Made by a program: the position numbers and the translations under genes | Source: Maribacter sp. BPC-D8 | GTDB taxonomy: Bacteria > Bacteroidota > Bacteroidia > Flavobacteriales > Flavobacteriaceae | Direction: 5' to 3' | Assembly: GCF_035207705.1 (NCBI RefSeq) | Contig: NZ_CP128187.1 | Coordinates: 3,348,001-3,412,000 of the forward strand | DNA: 64,000 nt | The notes under the pieces: model-generated | Databases searched by the model: none | What the model saw: the letters and a program-made list of their open reading frames with translations, nothing else | Told to the model about the DNA's origin: nothing | Shown here: positions 45,838 through 55,162 of the stretch, piece after piece | Numbering within the stretch: the first letter of the stretch is position 1 | Layout: the number at the start of each line of letters is the position of its first letter

Positions 45838-47521
45838 TTCAGCCCTTATTAAAATAAGCAGTAGCATTTTCTTTCTGGTATTCGGATTGATGAGCTATGC
45901 GCAACAAACCTTTACCGATGTATCAGAAGCTGCTGGTATCGCTCACCAATACGAAGTCTATGAAGGTACGTTTGGCGGTGGTGTTACCGTTTTTGATGTC
46001 AATAATGACGGTTACGAAGATTTATATATAACGAGTGGTATAAAATCTGACCGACTATACCTTAACAATGGTGACGGTACTTTCAAAGATATTTTTGATG
46101 GTTCTGGTTTACAAATTACCAATGAATATGTTACCCAAGGTGTCGTAAGTGCCGATATTAATAAAGATGGATATAGAGATTTGTTCATCACGACCATTAC
46201 TACTACCGATGGTAAAAGCGTTATACCAAGGGCAAAAAATTTACTCTTCTTAAATAATGGAGATTCCACCTTTAAAGATGTTACGAATGAATATGGCTTA
46301 GAGGACTTAAACTCCTTCAGTACAGGACCAAGTTTTGGTGATTTTAATGCAGATGGATATCCTGATTTATTTGTAGGTAATTATTTTCAAGAATTTACAG
46401 GCAAATTGGGTATTATAAAAGATGCTACCATAGTTAGCGCAAACCAAACAGCTAGAAGTTATTTACTAGAAAATAAAGGAGGTAAAAGTTTCCAAAACGT
46501 GTATGATGAATATGGCTTAGGGCATAAAGGTTTTGGTTTTGGTGGGGTTTTTACCGATTATGATAATGATAATGACCAAGATCTATTGGTAAATCAAGAT
46601 TTTGGTTATAAAGCTGTTCCTAATTTTCTATACCGAAATGAGTATCCTGATGACCATTTTGATGATGCCAGCAAGGAAACCGAGATGGACTTGAAAATTA
46701 ACGCCATGGGTGCGGCTGTTGGCGATTATAACGGTGATGGGTGGATGGATTATTATATTACCAACATCAAGTTCAATATGCTAATGGAGAACCAAGGTAT
46801 TGGTAAACCGTTTGTTGACAAGGCAAAAGAATTAGGTACTTATAACTTAGCGATTAGTTGGGGTGCGAATTTTGCAGATTTTGATCATGATGAAGATTTA
46901 GATCTGTTTGTTTCTAACGGAGACCTGAATCCGAATTGTACACCTATGGGCAATTTCTATTTTGAAAATAACAACAATACTTTTACTGAAAAAGGAAGGG
47001 AATTAGCCATTAACGATTATGGAATTGGTAGAGGATCAGTAATATTTGACATGGATAATGATGGTGATATGGATTTACTAGTGGTAAATCAACAACCTAT
47101 TTTAAATTACCCCATAGCATCTACCACGCGACTTTTTAGAAATGATCTAGAAAAAGGTAATTGGTTAAAAGTTGCTCTTAAGGGTTTGGATTCTGAAGCA
47201 AATGGCATTGGCTCTCGCGTAACTGTAGTTGCTAATGGAAAAAGAATTATAAGAGAAATTGATGGTGGTGGATCTAGTCATTTATCACAAAATTCGGTGA
47301 TCGCACACTTTGGTTTGGGAGCTAATACTGCTGTTGATTCGGTAATTGTAAACTGGACAGGCGGTAATACTCAAATTCTAACCAATATAAAGGCGAACCA
47401 ACAGTTAGAAATTGTCGAAATCAATCAACCGAAAAAGGAAACTTCTAATATATGGTACTTAATTGGTGCTTTATTATCACTTGTTGTTCTCTATTTTGTA
47501 GCAAAAAGGAAAAGGCAATAA
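45824..47521 (+). CDS. FG-GAP/VCBS-repeat ASPIC/UnbV protein with C-terminal membrane anchor
   Basis: 565 residues from ATG at 45824 (MIKNNSALIKISSSIFF); a start at 45788 would add 12 residues before the signal peptide. After the signal peptide come FG-GAP-like repeats (DVNNDGYEDLY, DINKDGYRDLF, DFNADGYPDLF, DYDNDNDQDLL, DFDHDEDLDLF, DMDNDGDMDLL) and an ASPIC/UnbV domain at about 440-530 (NGIGSRVTVVANG, VIAHFGLGANT). It ends with a hydrophobic helix and basic tail (YLIGALLSLVVLYFVAKRKRQ), so it is probably membrane-tethered. It shares architecture with the larger 41117 protein but is half its length. It overlaps the haloperoxidase gene by 14 bases. Confidence 0.86.
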   Translation: MIKNNSALIKISSSIFFLVFGLMSYAQQTFTDVSEAAGIAHQYEVYEGTFGGGVTVFDVNNDGYEDLYITSGIKSDRLYLNNGDGTFKDIFDGSGLQITNEYVTQGVVSADINKDGYRDLFITTITTTDGKSVIPRAKNLLFLNNGDSTFKDVTNEYGLEDLNSFSTGPSFGDFNADGYPDLFVGNYFQEFTGKLGIIKDATIVSANQTARSYLLENKGGKSFQNVYDEYGLGHKGFGFGGVFTDYDNDNDQDLLVNQDFGYKAVPNFLYRNEYPDDHFDDASKETEMDLKINAMGAAVGDYNGDGWMDYYITNIKFNMLMENQGIGKPFVDKAKELGTYNLAISWGANFADFDHDEDLDLFVSNGDLNPNCTPMGNFYFENNNNTFTEKGRELAINDYGIGRGSVIFDMDNDGDMDLLVVNQQPILNYPIASTTRLFRNDLEKGNWLKVALKGLDSEANGIGSRVTVVANGKRIIREIDGGGSSHLSQNSVIAHFGLGANTAVDSVIVNWTGGNTQILTNIKANQQLEIVEINQPKKETSNIWYLIGALLSLVVLYFVAKRKRQ

Positions 47522-47781
47522 GCTTATTTTACTTTACTAAAGGCCATTACAATCTATTTGTTTTAGAATACCTACTTCAAAATACATCAGTATTCAATAC
47601 CTCACCTTTTCTAATTAATACATTTTAAAACGCTTTTATACCCTCTATGTATAATAGCGCAACCTGGTTTTTTCAAAAAACCATAGTTCTAGCTACAAGT
47701 CATTAAAGCTATATATAGTTAGTTACGAATCCTCAAAAATTCGTTGAATAACCACCGAACATTAAAAAATTGTAAAACTTT
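47522..47781. other. Intergenic stretch, no gene seen
   Basis: No coding signal. It contains a short dyad, tggtttttt-c-aaaaaacca (47665-47683), without a following T-run, so a terminator role is doubtful. Confidence 0.5.
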
Positions 47782-47809
47782 GGAAACTTTTTTAGTTTCT
47801 AAAGTTTCC
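47782..47809. promoter_or_regulatory. Probable TetR-family operator
   Basis: Perfect 9-bp arms ggaaacttt / aaagtttcc separated by 10 bases, immediately upstream of the -7 element and 21 bases before the TetR gene. It covers the -33 region, which fits autorepression. Confidence 0.65.
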
Positions 47810-47814
47810 TGATG

Positions 47815-47822
47815 TATATTTG
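47815..47822 (+). promoter_or_regulatory. -7 promoter element of the efflux operon
   Basis: TATATTTG, a full consensus match 8 bases before the ATG at 47831, giving an extremely short leader. It directly follows the inverted repeat. Confidence 0.5.
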
Positions 47823-47830
47823 CAGCCGTT

Positions 47831-48436
47831 ATGAAAGAAAAAATTAGGGATACAGCTTCACAGCTTTTCTTAGAGCGTGGTTTTAAGAGTATTACCATGG
47901 ACGATATTGCCAATGAAATCGGCATGTCTAAAAAAACCATATACAGCGAGTACAGTAATAAGACTTCGTTAGTGGAAGATTGCGTAATGAATAAGTTCTG
48001 CGATTTAAGCAATGGTATTGACTTAATTATAGCGATGAAGAAAAACGCTATTGAAGAATTGTATGAGATTAAAAAGTATGTAATGTCTCATTTAAATGAT
48101 GAAAAGAGCTCTCCGCAGTACCAATTAATGAAATACTATCCGAAAATTCATAAGAATCTTAAGCTAATGCAATTCGATAAAATGCATAAGTGCATATTAT
48201 TAAATGTTGAAGGTGGTTTAAAACAAGGCTTGTTTAGAGATAACATAAATCCGGAGTTTGTTGCTCGTATTTATTTTACCGGTCTAAATAGTGTAAAAGA
48301 CCAAAACATGTTTCCGTTAGAACAATTTCCGATAGGGAAACTAATGGACTCATTTTTAGAATATCATATTAGAGGTATTGTAACACCAAAAGGGAAAACC
48401 ATATTAAATAATATCATCAATTCAAATCAAGAATAA
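47831..48436 (+). CDS. TetR-family transcriptional regulator
   Basis: 201 residues. The N-terminal helix-turn-helix is typical (IRDTASQLFLERGFKSITMDDIANEIGMSKKTIYSEY, residues 4-40); the C-terminal ligand domain is all-helical and divergent as usual. It is the first gene of a four-gene run with TolC-, MFP- and RND-type proteins, and a 28-bp inverted repeat precedes it. The stop (taa) directly abuts the ATG of the TolC-like gene. It probably represses the operon until a toxic ligand binds. Confidence 0.92.
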   Translation: MKEKIRDTASQLFLERGFKSITMDDIANEIGMSKKTIYSEYSNKTSLVEDCVMNKFCDLSNGIDLIIAMKKNAIEELYEIKKYVMSHLNDEKSSPQYQLMKYYPKIHKNLKLMQFDKMHKCILLNVEGGLKQGLFRDNINPEFVARIYFTGLNSVKDQNMFPLEQFPIGKLMDSFLEYHIRGIVTPKGKTILNNIINSNQE

Positions 48437-49777
48437 ATGCGAAATCAATTAGTAATCTTAATCACTATTCTAAGTATTAGTTTAGGATATTCACAAGAGC
48501 AAACCTATTCGTTTACGTTAGAAGAAGCGATTCAATTTGCATTAGAAAACAACTATTCGGCGATTAATGCGAATAGAGATATCATAGATGCCCAAAAGCA
48601 AAAATGGGAAACTATAGCAGACGGACTTCCACAAATTAACGGATCTATTGGGTATTCTAATCAATTAAAACAACCTGTAACACTATTACCAGCAGAATTG
48701 GTAGGTGGTGCAGCAGGCGAATTTATACCTGTAGTTTTCTCTCAACCACAATCAGCAACTGCAACTGCAACATTGACCCAACAAATATTTGATGGTTCAT
48801 ACATTGTTGGTGTGCAAGCAACAAAAACATTTTTAAGCTATAGCGCAAACAACAAAGAGAAAACAGAACTAGACGTGAGAAAACAAGTAGTTGAAGCTTA
48901 CGGCAATGTACTTTTAGCAGAAGAAAGTATAGAAATATTAGAAAAGAATAAAAGCACACTCGAAAAAAATCTTTTTGAGACTTCTAAGTTATTTGAAAAC
49001 GGCCTTGGAGAAGAAGAAAGTGTTGACCAACTTCAAATTACCCTATCATCTGTAGAAAATCAATTACAAAGTGCTCTTAGACTAAAGGATATTACATTAC
49101 AAATGTTGAATGTAAGTATGGGTCTAGACTTAAATGCACCAACACAATTACAAGAAAACCTAGAAGATCTTACCATGTCAAAAATGGACTTAGGTATTCT
49201 TGGTATCGACTTCAATATTAATGATAATGTAGATTACAAGCTTGCCGAAAATTTAAACGAACAACGTTATTTTGAATGGAAACTAGCAAGAAGTCGTGCG
49301 CTACCTACTTTGAATGCTTATGTAAACTATGGTAGTTCGGCTTACTCAGAAAGCTTCGATTTTTTCAGCGGAGATCAACAATGGTTCGATTCTTCTATTT
49401 TAGGTTTTGACCTAAATATTCCCATTTTCAGTTCATTTAAAAGAAGTGCCAGCACCCAACGCGCTAAAATTGCTTTAGAAAAAGCAAAAACACAATTAAC
49501 CGAAGCTGAACAACAAATTAGATTACAGTTAGAGAATGCTAAAAATAATTATACACTAGCTATAGATAATTACGAAACTGCGAAGCAGAACCTAACACTA
49601 TCTGAACGTATTGAAAATAAAAACCAAATCAAGTACAAAGAAGGTCTTGCCACTAGTTTTGAGCTAAGACAGGCACAAACACAATTGTATAGCACCCAAC
49701 AAGAGTACTTACAATCAATGGTAGAGGTAATTAATAACAAGACCGAATTGGAAATCATTCTAAATACAAAAAACTAA
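48437..49777 (+). CDS. TolC-family outer-membrane efflux protein
   Basis: 446 residues with a signal peptide (QLVILITILSISLGYS). Two internal OEP repeats of coiled-coil helices can be seen (LEEAIQFALENNYS; then QLQITLSSVENQLQSA, and KIALEKAKTQLTEAEQQIRLQLENAKNNYTLA split by short strands), as in TolC. It forms the outer-membrane exit duct of a tripartite pump. The gene starts right after the TetR stop and is followed after 25 bases by the adaptor gene. Confidence 0.93.
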   Translation: MRNQLVILITILSISLGYSQEQTYSFTLEEAIQFALENNYSAINANRDIIDAQKQKWETIADGLPQINGSIGYSNQLKQPVTLLPAELVGGAAGEFIPVVFSQPQSATATATLTQQIFDGSYIVGVQATKTFLSYSANNKEKTELDVRKQVVEAYGNVLLAEESIEILEKNKSTLEKNLFETSKLFENGLGEEESVDQLQITLSSVENQLQSALRLKDITLQMLNVSMGLDLNAPTQLQENLEDLTMSKMDLGILGIDFNINDNVDYKLAENLNEQRYFEWKLARSRALPTLNAYVNYGSSAYSESFDFFSGDQQWFDSSILGFDLNIPIFSSFKRSASTQRAKIALEKAKTQLTEAEQQIRLQLENAKNNYTLAIDNYETAKQNLTLSERIENKNQIKYKEGLATSFELRQAQTQLYSTQQEYLQSMVEVINNKTELEIILNTKN

Positions 49778-49802
49778 ATAATCAATCATTAAAAATACAA
49801 TC

Positions 49803-50969
49803 ATGAAAAAAATACTAATTTTATTAATTGCGACCATTGGCATATACTCATGTGGCGGTGGTGAGCAATCGGTAGCAGATATTATAGCGCAGCAAAATCT
49901 AGAGGCAATAAGAGCTAAGAAAAATGATATTACCTCACAACAAAAACTGATTGATGCACAACTAAAATCTTTAGATTCTGCAATAGCCGTTTTGGGTAAT
50001 GAAGAGAAATTACCATTGGTAAATACATTGACAGCTAAAAAAGAGCTATTTAATCACTACTTAGAATTACAGGGTGATGTATCTACTAAACAAAATGTAT
50101 TGATATACCCAGAAATGGCAGGTACCCTACAAAGAGTATATGTTAAAGAAGGTGACAAGGTTTCTAGAGGGCAGGTATTAGCAACCATTGACGATGGCGG
50201 TATGTCTAGCCAAGTAAGTCAAATGAAATCTCAAGCTGCTTTGGCAAAAACTACTTTTGAGCGTCAAGAGCGTTTATGGAACCAGAATATAGGTTCAGAA
50301 ATTCAATATTTACAAGCTAAAACCAATTATGAAGCTGCAGAAAATATGGTTTCTCAAACGCAGAGCCAGTTGGGAAAATCAACCATAAGAGCACCTTTCT
50401 CTGGTATTATTGACAATGTAATTAAAGATCAAGGTACTGTAGTTGCCCCTGGTCCAGGTTCAGAGGTATTTCGTATCGTAAATCTATCTGATATGTATAT
50501 TGAGGTAGAAGTACCAGAATCATATTTAGGTAGTGTCGCAAAAGGTAAAGAGGCTTTGGTATATTTTCCAGTATTAGGTGATAGCATCATTACTAAAATT
50601 AGACAAACAGGCAACTTTATCAATCCTTCGAATAGATCTTTCGAAGTTGAAATACCTGTACCAAATAAAGAAGGTAAGATTAAACCGAATCTTTCTGCTA
50701 AAGTCGCTATTAACGACTATACAAGTGAAGATGCTATATTAATACCAACTAGTATAATTTCAGAAAATGCAGATGGCGAGCAGTATGTATTCGTTGCAGA
50801 AGAGCCGAATGCAGATGGTGAGGCTTTGGTAAAAAGAAGCGTAATTATTACTGGTAAAACACAAGGTGCGAATATTGAAGTATTATCTGGTTTAGCAGAT
50901 GGCAACCAAATTATTAAAGAAGGTGCTAGAAGTGTAAAAGATGGTCAAAAAGTAAAAATCAAAAAATAA
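49803..50969 (+). CDS. RND efflux periplasmic adaptor (membrane fusion protein)
   Basis: 388 residues. Lipobox-like IGIYSCGG with C17 suggests an inner-membrane lipoprotein. A helical hairpin region (about 25-70 and 120-185) frames a lipoyl-type half motif (VKEGDKVSRGQVLATID; then STIRAPFSGIIDNVIKDQGTVV), followed by beta-barrel and membrane-proximal domains. It links the inner-membrane RND permease to the TolC-like duct. Operon position, 6 bases before the permease gene, agrees. Confidence 0.93.
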   Translation: MKKILILLIATIGIYSCGGGEQSVADIIAQQNLEAIRAKKNDITSQQKLIDAQLKSLDSAIAVLGNEEKLPLVNTLTAKKELFNHYLELQGDVSTKQNVLIYPEMAGTLQRVYVKEGDKVSRGQVLATIDDGGMSSQVSQMKSQAALAKTTFERQERLWNQNIGSEIQYLQAKTNYEAAENMVSQTQSQLGKSTIRAPFSGIIDNVIKDQGTVVAPGPGSEVFRIVNLSDMYIEVEVPESYLGSVAKGKEALVYFPVLGDSIITKIRQTGNFINPSNRSFEVEIPVPNKEGKIKPNLSAKVAINDYTSEDAILIPTSIISENADGEQYVFVAEEPNADGEALVKRSVIITGKTQGANIEVLSGLADGNQIIKEGARSVKDGQKVKIKK

Positions 50970-50975
50970 AGAGCG

Positions 50976-53900
50976 ATGAGCAAAGTACAAAAGAACGCCG
51001 ATAAGGAATTCGGTTTATCGTCTTGGTCCATTGATAACCCCTCGGTTATTTATGTGATGATTGCCATTTTTCTTTGGTTGGGATTCAGCGCCTATATGGC
51101 GATGCCAAGAGAAGATTTTCCTGAAATTATAGAGACCAAAATCTACATTAGCACACCCTACCCAGGTAACACTGCTGAAGATATTGAAAAACTGATTACA
51201 GATCCTTTAGAGGATCGGTTAAAGAACATTAGTAACGTAGTAGAAGTTACCTCAACTTCTCAAGAAGATTACGCTATTTTAACCGTTGAGTTCGATGAAG
51301 AAATTACTGTAGAACAGGCAAAGCAAAAAGTAAAAGATGAAGTAGATAGTGAAAAAGCGAGTGAAGACTGGCCTACTTTTAACGGTGCTAAAGTAGAACC
51401 GAATGTGTTCGACCTGAATTTCTCAGAAGAAGTGCCTATTATGAATATCAATTTTACAGGAGATTACCCTGTAGAAAAGTTGAAAGAGTTTGCTGAATAT
51501 TTACAAGATGAAGTAGAAGACTTACCAGAAATTAAACAAGCAGATATACGTGGTGCACAAGATTTAGAAGTTGAAGTCGGTGTCGACATTTACAAAATGA
51601 TGGCTGCAAAAATTAGCTTTCAAGATGTGATCAGTGCTATTAGTAATGGTAATATGACGATGTCTGCCGGTAACTTAAAAACTGTTGGACAAAGACGTAC
51701 CATTCGTATTCTAGGCGAAGTAGAAGATCCTAAAGAACTGAACAATTTTGTGGTTAAGTCTGAAAACGGTGCTGTTTACTTAAAGGATATTGCTACGGTT
51801 AACTTTCAAGCAAAAGACAAAACTACCTATGCTCGAGAATTCGGGAATAATGTAGTAATGCTCGATGTTAAAAAGAGAGCCGGTAGAAACTCCATTTCTG
51901 CAGCAGATAAAATAAAGGAATTGGTAAAAAAGGAGAAAGCCGATTACTTTCCGCCAGACTTAAATATTTCTATTGCAAATGATTCTTCTACTAGAACACT
52001 GAATCAGGTTGATGACTTAGTAAACAACATCATCTTCGGTATTATACTCGTAGTAACTGTTTTAATGTTCTTCTTAGGCTTTAGAAATGCATTATTTGTA
52101 GGTTTCGCGATACCAATGTCTATGTTTATGTCATTTGTAATATTATCATGGCTAGGTTATACCTTAAATACGATGATCCTTTTCGGAATGATTATGGGGC
52201 TTGGTATGTTAGTAGATAACGGTATTGTAGTAGTTGAAAATGTATACCGATTAATGGATGAAGGTTTGTCAAGAACCGAAGCTGCTAAAAAAGGTATTGG
52301 TGAAATTGCCTACCCTATCATTATATCAACCGCTACTACTGTAGCAGCGTTTGTACCATTAGGACTTTGGCCTGGTATTTTTGGGCAGTTTATGATCTAC
52401 TTCCCTATTACACTTTCTGTAGTATTGGGCTCGTCATTATTCGTGGCAATTTTCATGAACTCTATGTTGGTTTCTAAATTTATGAGCACCGATGAAAAAG
52501 AACTGACCTTAAAACAATTAATTAGAATGAGTGTTATTCTAGGTGGTCTAGGAGCATTAATACTAGTTTTTGGTGGCGCTATGCGTGGTTTAGGTTCTGT
52601 ATTAATATTAACCGGAATAATGTTCTGGGCTTATAAATACATTATTAAAGGCTCAGCTATTAGATTTCAAAAGAGAACCATGGCTCGTTTTGAAAATTGG
52701 TATGAGCGTCGTTTAAAACATGCCTTAAAAGGTGGCAATGTATACTGGTATTTTGGTATCACTTTTTTAATGTTGATCGGTGTATTCATGCTATTTGGTA
52801 TGTCTGTTGGTAGTGGTAGAACTAAAATTGAATTCTTCCCTGATAACAAACCAAATGAAATCTATGTGTATGTAGAATACCCAGAAGGTACTTCTATTGA
52901 AAAGACCAACGAGATTACCAAAGAGGTAGAAAACCAAGTGTACGCTATCATGAATGATGATATGTACAAGAATGAAAAGGGTGAAAACTTTATGATGGCA
53001 TCTGCTGTATCAGTAGTTGGTGAAGGCGCAGGTAATCCGCTTACCGACGGTGGTTCGTCTGCCGAAATGCCTCACAAGGGTAAGGTAACCGTAAACTTTA
53101 GCGAGTATAAATTTCGTAATGGTTTAAATACCGAAGATATTCGTGGTCGTGTACAAGCCGCATTACAGGGTATTTATCCTGGTGTTGCCATATCGGTAGA
53201 GAAAGATGCCAATGGTCCGCCAGCAGGTTTTCCTATTAATATTGAACTTGAGGGTAATGATTATGATGAACTGATCAATACTGCTGAAGACATTAAAAAC
53301 TTCATCAATACTAAAAACATTGCTGGTATTGAAGAATTGAAAATTGATGTAAACAAAGGCAAACCAGCTATGCAAGTAATTGTGGATCGCGAAAAAGCGG
53401 GTGAATTAGGTGTTGCCGTTGGTCAAGTCGGTAATCAGTTAAGACGTTCTATTTTTGGTGAAAAAGCAGGTGTTTATAAAGAAGACGGTGAAGATTATGA
53501 TATCAACATCCGATTCAATGAAGATTTGAGATACAATAAAAGTGCGCTATTCAATCAGAATATCATTTTTAGAGACCCTTCTAACGGACAGATTAAGGAG
53601 ATTCCGATTTCTGCTGTAGCAACCGAGAAAAACACATCAGGCTTTAGTGCTATTAAACACCGCGATGGTAAACGTGTAGTTACTATTTATTCGGGATTAA
53701 AACCTGGCTTTACAGATGCAGGTGCAATTGTTGCTGAAATTCAAAATGAGATGGGAAGTTTTGACGGAGCTCCCGCAACCGTAAAAATTGATTATACAGG
53801 TCAATTAGAAGAGCAAGCAAAGCAACAAACTTTCTTAGTAGGTGCTTTTTTCTCTGGATTAGGATTGATTATGCTTATTCTAATCTTCCAATTTGGTGGT

Positions 53901-54479
53901 ATTTCGAAACCATTAATTATTATGATTGCAATTTTCTTAAGCTTTATCGGTGTATTTGGAGGAATAATGATCACCGGATGGTCTTTCGTAATTATGATGA
54001 CTATGATGGGTATTATCTCACTTGCAGGTATTGTGGTGAATAACGGAGTGGTACTCCTCGATTACACCCAAATTCTGGTCGACCGTAAAAAGATAAGACT
54101 TGGTATGGAAGACAGTGATTTGTTGACAATTGAAGATGCGACCGATTCTATGATTGTTGGTGGTAAGGCAAGATTACGACCGGTAATATTAACTGCCATT
54201 ACAACCGTATTAGGATTGATTCCGCTAGCGATCGGATTAAACATTGATTTCTTTGCGCTATTCTCAGAGTTTAATCCACATATTTATATTGGTGGTGATA
54301 ACGTGATTTTCTGGGGACCATTAGCATGGACGGTAATCTTCGGATTAATCGTTGCGACCTTCTTAACCCTAATAATTGTACCGGTACTATTCAATATAGT
54401 ATACCGTATAAAAATAAAGTTTAGCAGTTTTGGCGGAAATAGTAATGAAGAAAATAAAGAATTAGAACATGTAGCTTAA
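50976..54479 (+). CDS. RND-family efflux permease (HAE-1 type)
   Basis: 1167 residues, longer than AcrB (1049). N-terminal porter loops (ETKIYISTPYPGNTAEDIEKLI) precede a membrane bundle with GLGMLVDNGIVVVENVYR, where the proton-relay pair reads D-N instead of D-D, a frequent variant. The second half repeats the plan (GIVVNNGVVLLDYTQIL; RLRPVILTAITTVLGLIPLA). Two extra hydrophobic segments around residues 515-560 explain part of the extra length, as in many Bacteroidota homologues. It exports amphiphilic toxicants by proton exchange. Last gene of the operon, with a strong terminator 20 bases past its stop. Confidence 0.94.
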   Translation: MSKVQKNADKEFGLSSWSIDNPSVIYVMIAIFLWLGFSAYMAMPREDFPEIIETKIYISTPYPGNTAEDIEKLITDPLEDRLKNISNVVEVTSTSQEDYAILTVEFDEEITVEQAKQKVKDEVDSEKASEDWPTFNGAKVEPNVFDLNFSEEVPIMNINFTGDYPVEKLKEFAEYLQDEVEDLPEIKQADIRGAQDLEVEVGVDIYKMMAAKISFQDVISAISNGNMTMSAGNLKTVGQRRTIRILGEVEDPKELNNFVVKSENGAVYLKDIATVNFQAKDKTTYAREFGNNVVMLDVKKRAGRNSISAADKIKELVKKEKADYFPPDLNISIANDSSTRTLNQVDDLVNNIIFGIILVVTVLMFFLGFRNALFVGFAIPMSMFMSFVILSWLGYTLNTMILFGMIMGLGMLVDNGIVVVENVYRLMDEGLSRTEAAKKGIGEIAYPIIISTATTVAAFVPLGLWPGIFGQFMIYFPITLSVVLGSSLFVAIFMNSMLVSKFMSTDEKELTLKQLIRMSVILGGLGALILVFGGAMRGLGSVLILTGIMFWAYKYIIKGSAIRFQKRTMARFENWYERRLKHALKGGNVYWYFGITFLMLIGVFMLFGMSVGSGRTKIEFFPDNKPNEIYVYVEYPEGTSIEKTNEITKEVENQVYAIMNDDMYKNEKGENFMMASAVSVVGEGAGNPLTDGGSSAEMPHKGKVTVNFSEYKFRNGLNTEDIRGRVQAALQGIYPGVAISVEKDANGPPAGFPINIELEGNDYDELINTAEDIKNFINTKNIAGIEELKIDVNKGKPAMQVIVDREKAGELGVAVGQVGNQLRRSIFGEKAGVYKEDGEDYDINIRFNEDLRYNKSALFNQNIIFRDPSNGQIKEIPISAVATEKNTSGFSAIKHRDGKRVVTIYSGLKPGFTDAGAIVAEIQNEMGSFDGAPATVKIDYTGQLEEQAKQQTFLVGAFFSGLGLIMLILIFQFGGISKPLIIMIAIFLSFIGVFGGIMITGWSFVIMMTMMGIISLAGIVVNNGVVLLDYTQILVDRKKIRLGMEDSDLLTIEDATDSMIVGGKARLRPVILTAITTVLGLIPLAIGLNIDFFALFSEFNPHIYIGGDNVIFWGPLAWTVIFGLIVATFLTLIIVPVLFNIVYRIKIKFSSFGGNSNEENKELEHVA

Positions 54480-54496
54480 TCTAAAAAAAACTGAAA

Positions 54497-54534
54497 TAAA
54501 AAAGCCCCGTATCAAATGATACGGGGCTTTTTTT
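54497..54534. terminator. Bidirectional terminator after the efflux operon
   Basis: Stem aaagccccgtatc / gatacggggcttt (54501-54513, 54518-54530) with a 4-base loop, A-run before and T-run after, between convergent genes. Confidence 0.88.
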
Positions 54535-54557
54535 ATTATTGTTGTATTTGATTGAGA

Positions 54558-54905
54558 TTATTTATTCGTTACAACAGGATCTTTAGCTTTTGCTTTAGAA
54601 ACACTAGCGATTCTGTTATTGTCAAAACTTACTTCACTTTTTACATCACCTTCCCAAAATAACCACTTACCGGTTCTTACACCCTTATCATAATTACCCA
54701 TAGCAATTTTATCTCCTTTTTCATTGAACATTTTCCACTCCCCTTCTAACTTCTCATTTAAAAAGAAACCTTCTTGAGACTTTTCTCCGTTTGCATGAAA
54801 GTAGGTTGCTTTTACTTTCTCACCATCTTTTTCAAAAGTAGGATCAACTTGAGCGTAAGCTCCGAAAGACAATGCCATTACGGCTATAATTAGTATTTTT
54901 TTCAT
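54558..54905 (-). CDS. Small secreted MORN-variant repeat protein
   Basis: 115 residues with a signal peptide (MKKILIIAVMALSFGAYAQ). The mature part has about three MORN-variant (YwqK-like) repeats of the form YFHANGEKSQEG, FFLNEKLEGEWKMFNEKG, NYDKGVRTGKWLFWEG. Such proteins are sometimes labelled toxin-antitoxin YwqK antitoxin, but that name is inherited from one case and no toxin gene is adjacent. Probably a periplasmic or surface protein of unknown function. It is convergent with the efflux operon. Confidence 0.8.
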   Translation of the reverse strand: MKKILIIAVMALSFGAYAQVDPTFEKDGEKVKATYFHANGEKSQEGFFLNEKLEGEWKMFNEKGDKIAMGNYDKGVRTGKWLFWEGDVKSEVSFDNNRIASVSKAKAKDPVVTNK

Positions 54906-55132
54906 GGAGTATATTTTTTAAATTAATTTTCTACTTAACAGTAACGCTACAAAAATACATTTATTTCTTAATTAATCAATGATTTGGTAACTTTTAGTTT
55001 ACATTAACTTTACATTGTGACTATAACTAGCTATATATTAATAATTTAACATTTTTAGATATATATCATTGACTAAACCGGTCAGCGCATAAAAGCTACC
55101 TGTTATATAGAACTATAATGAAATAGACTTCT

Positions 55133-55140
55133 TAAATTTG
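55133..55140 (+). promoter_or_regulatory. -7 promoter element of aspS
   Basis: TAAATTTG, a full match to TAnnTTTG, 22 bases before the ATG at 55163. Confidence 0.45.
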
Positions 55141-55162
55141 CCAATTCATTAAAGCAAGTACT

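Noticed and set aside
41117..47521. Similar repeats in the two UnbV proteins as a possible assembly duplication
   Set aside because: The proteins differ in length, order and ends and share only the DxNxDGxxD-type repeats and the UnbV domain; they are paralogous families, not copies.
54558..54905. Toxin-antitoxin system (YwqK-like antitoxin)
   Set aside because: The protein is secreted, has MORN-type repeats and no toxin gene next to it; the TA label for this family is not evidence here.
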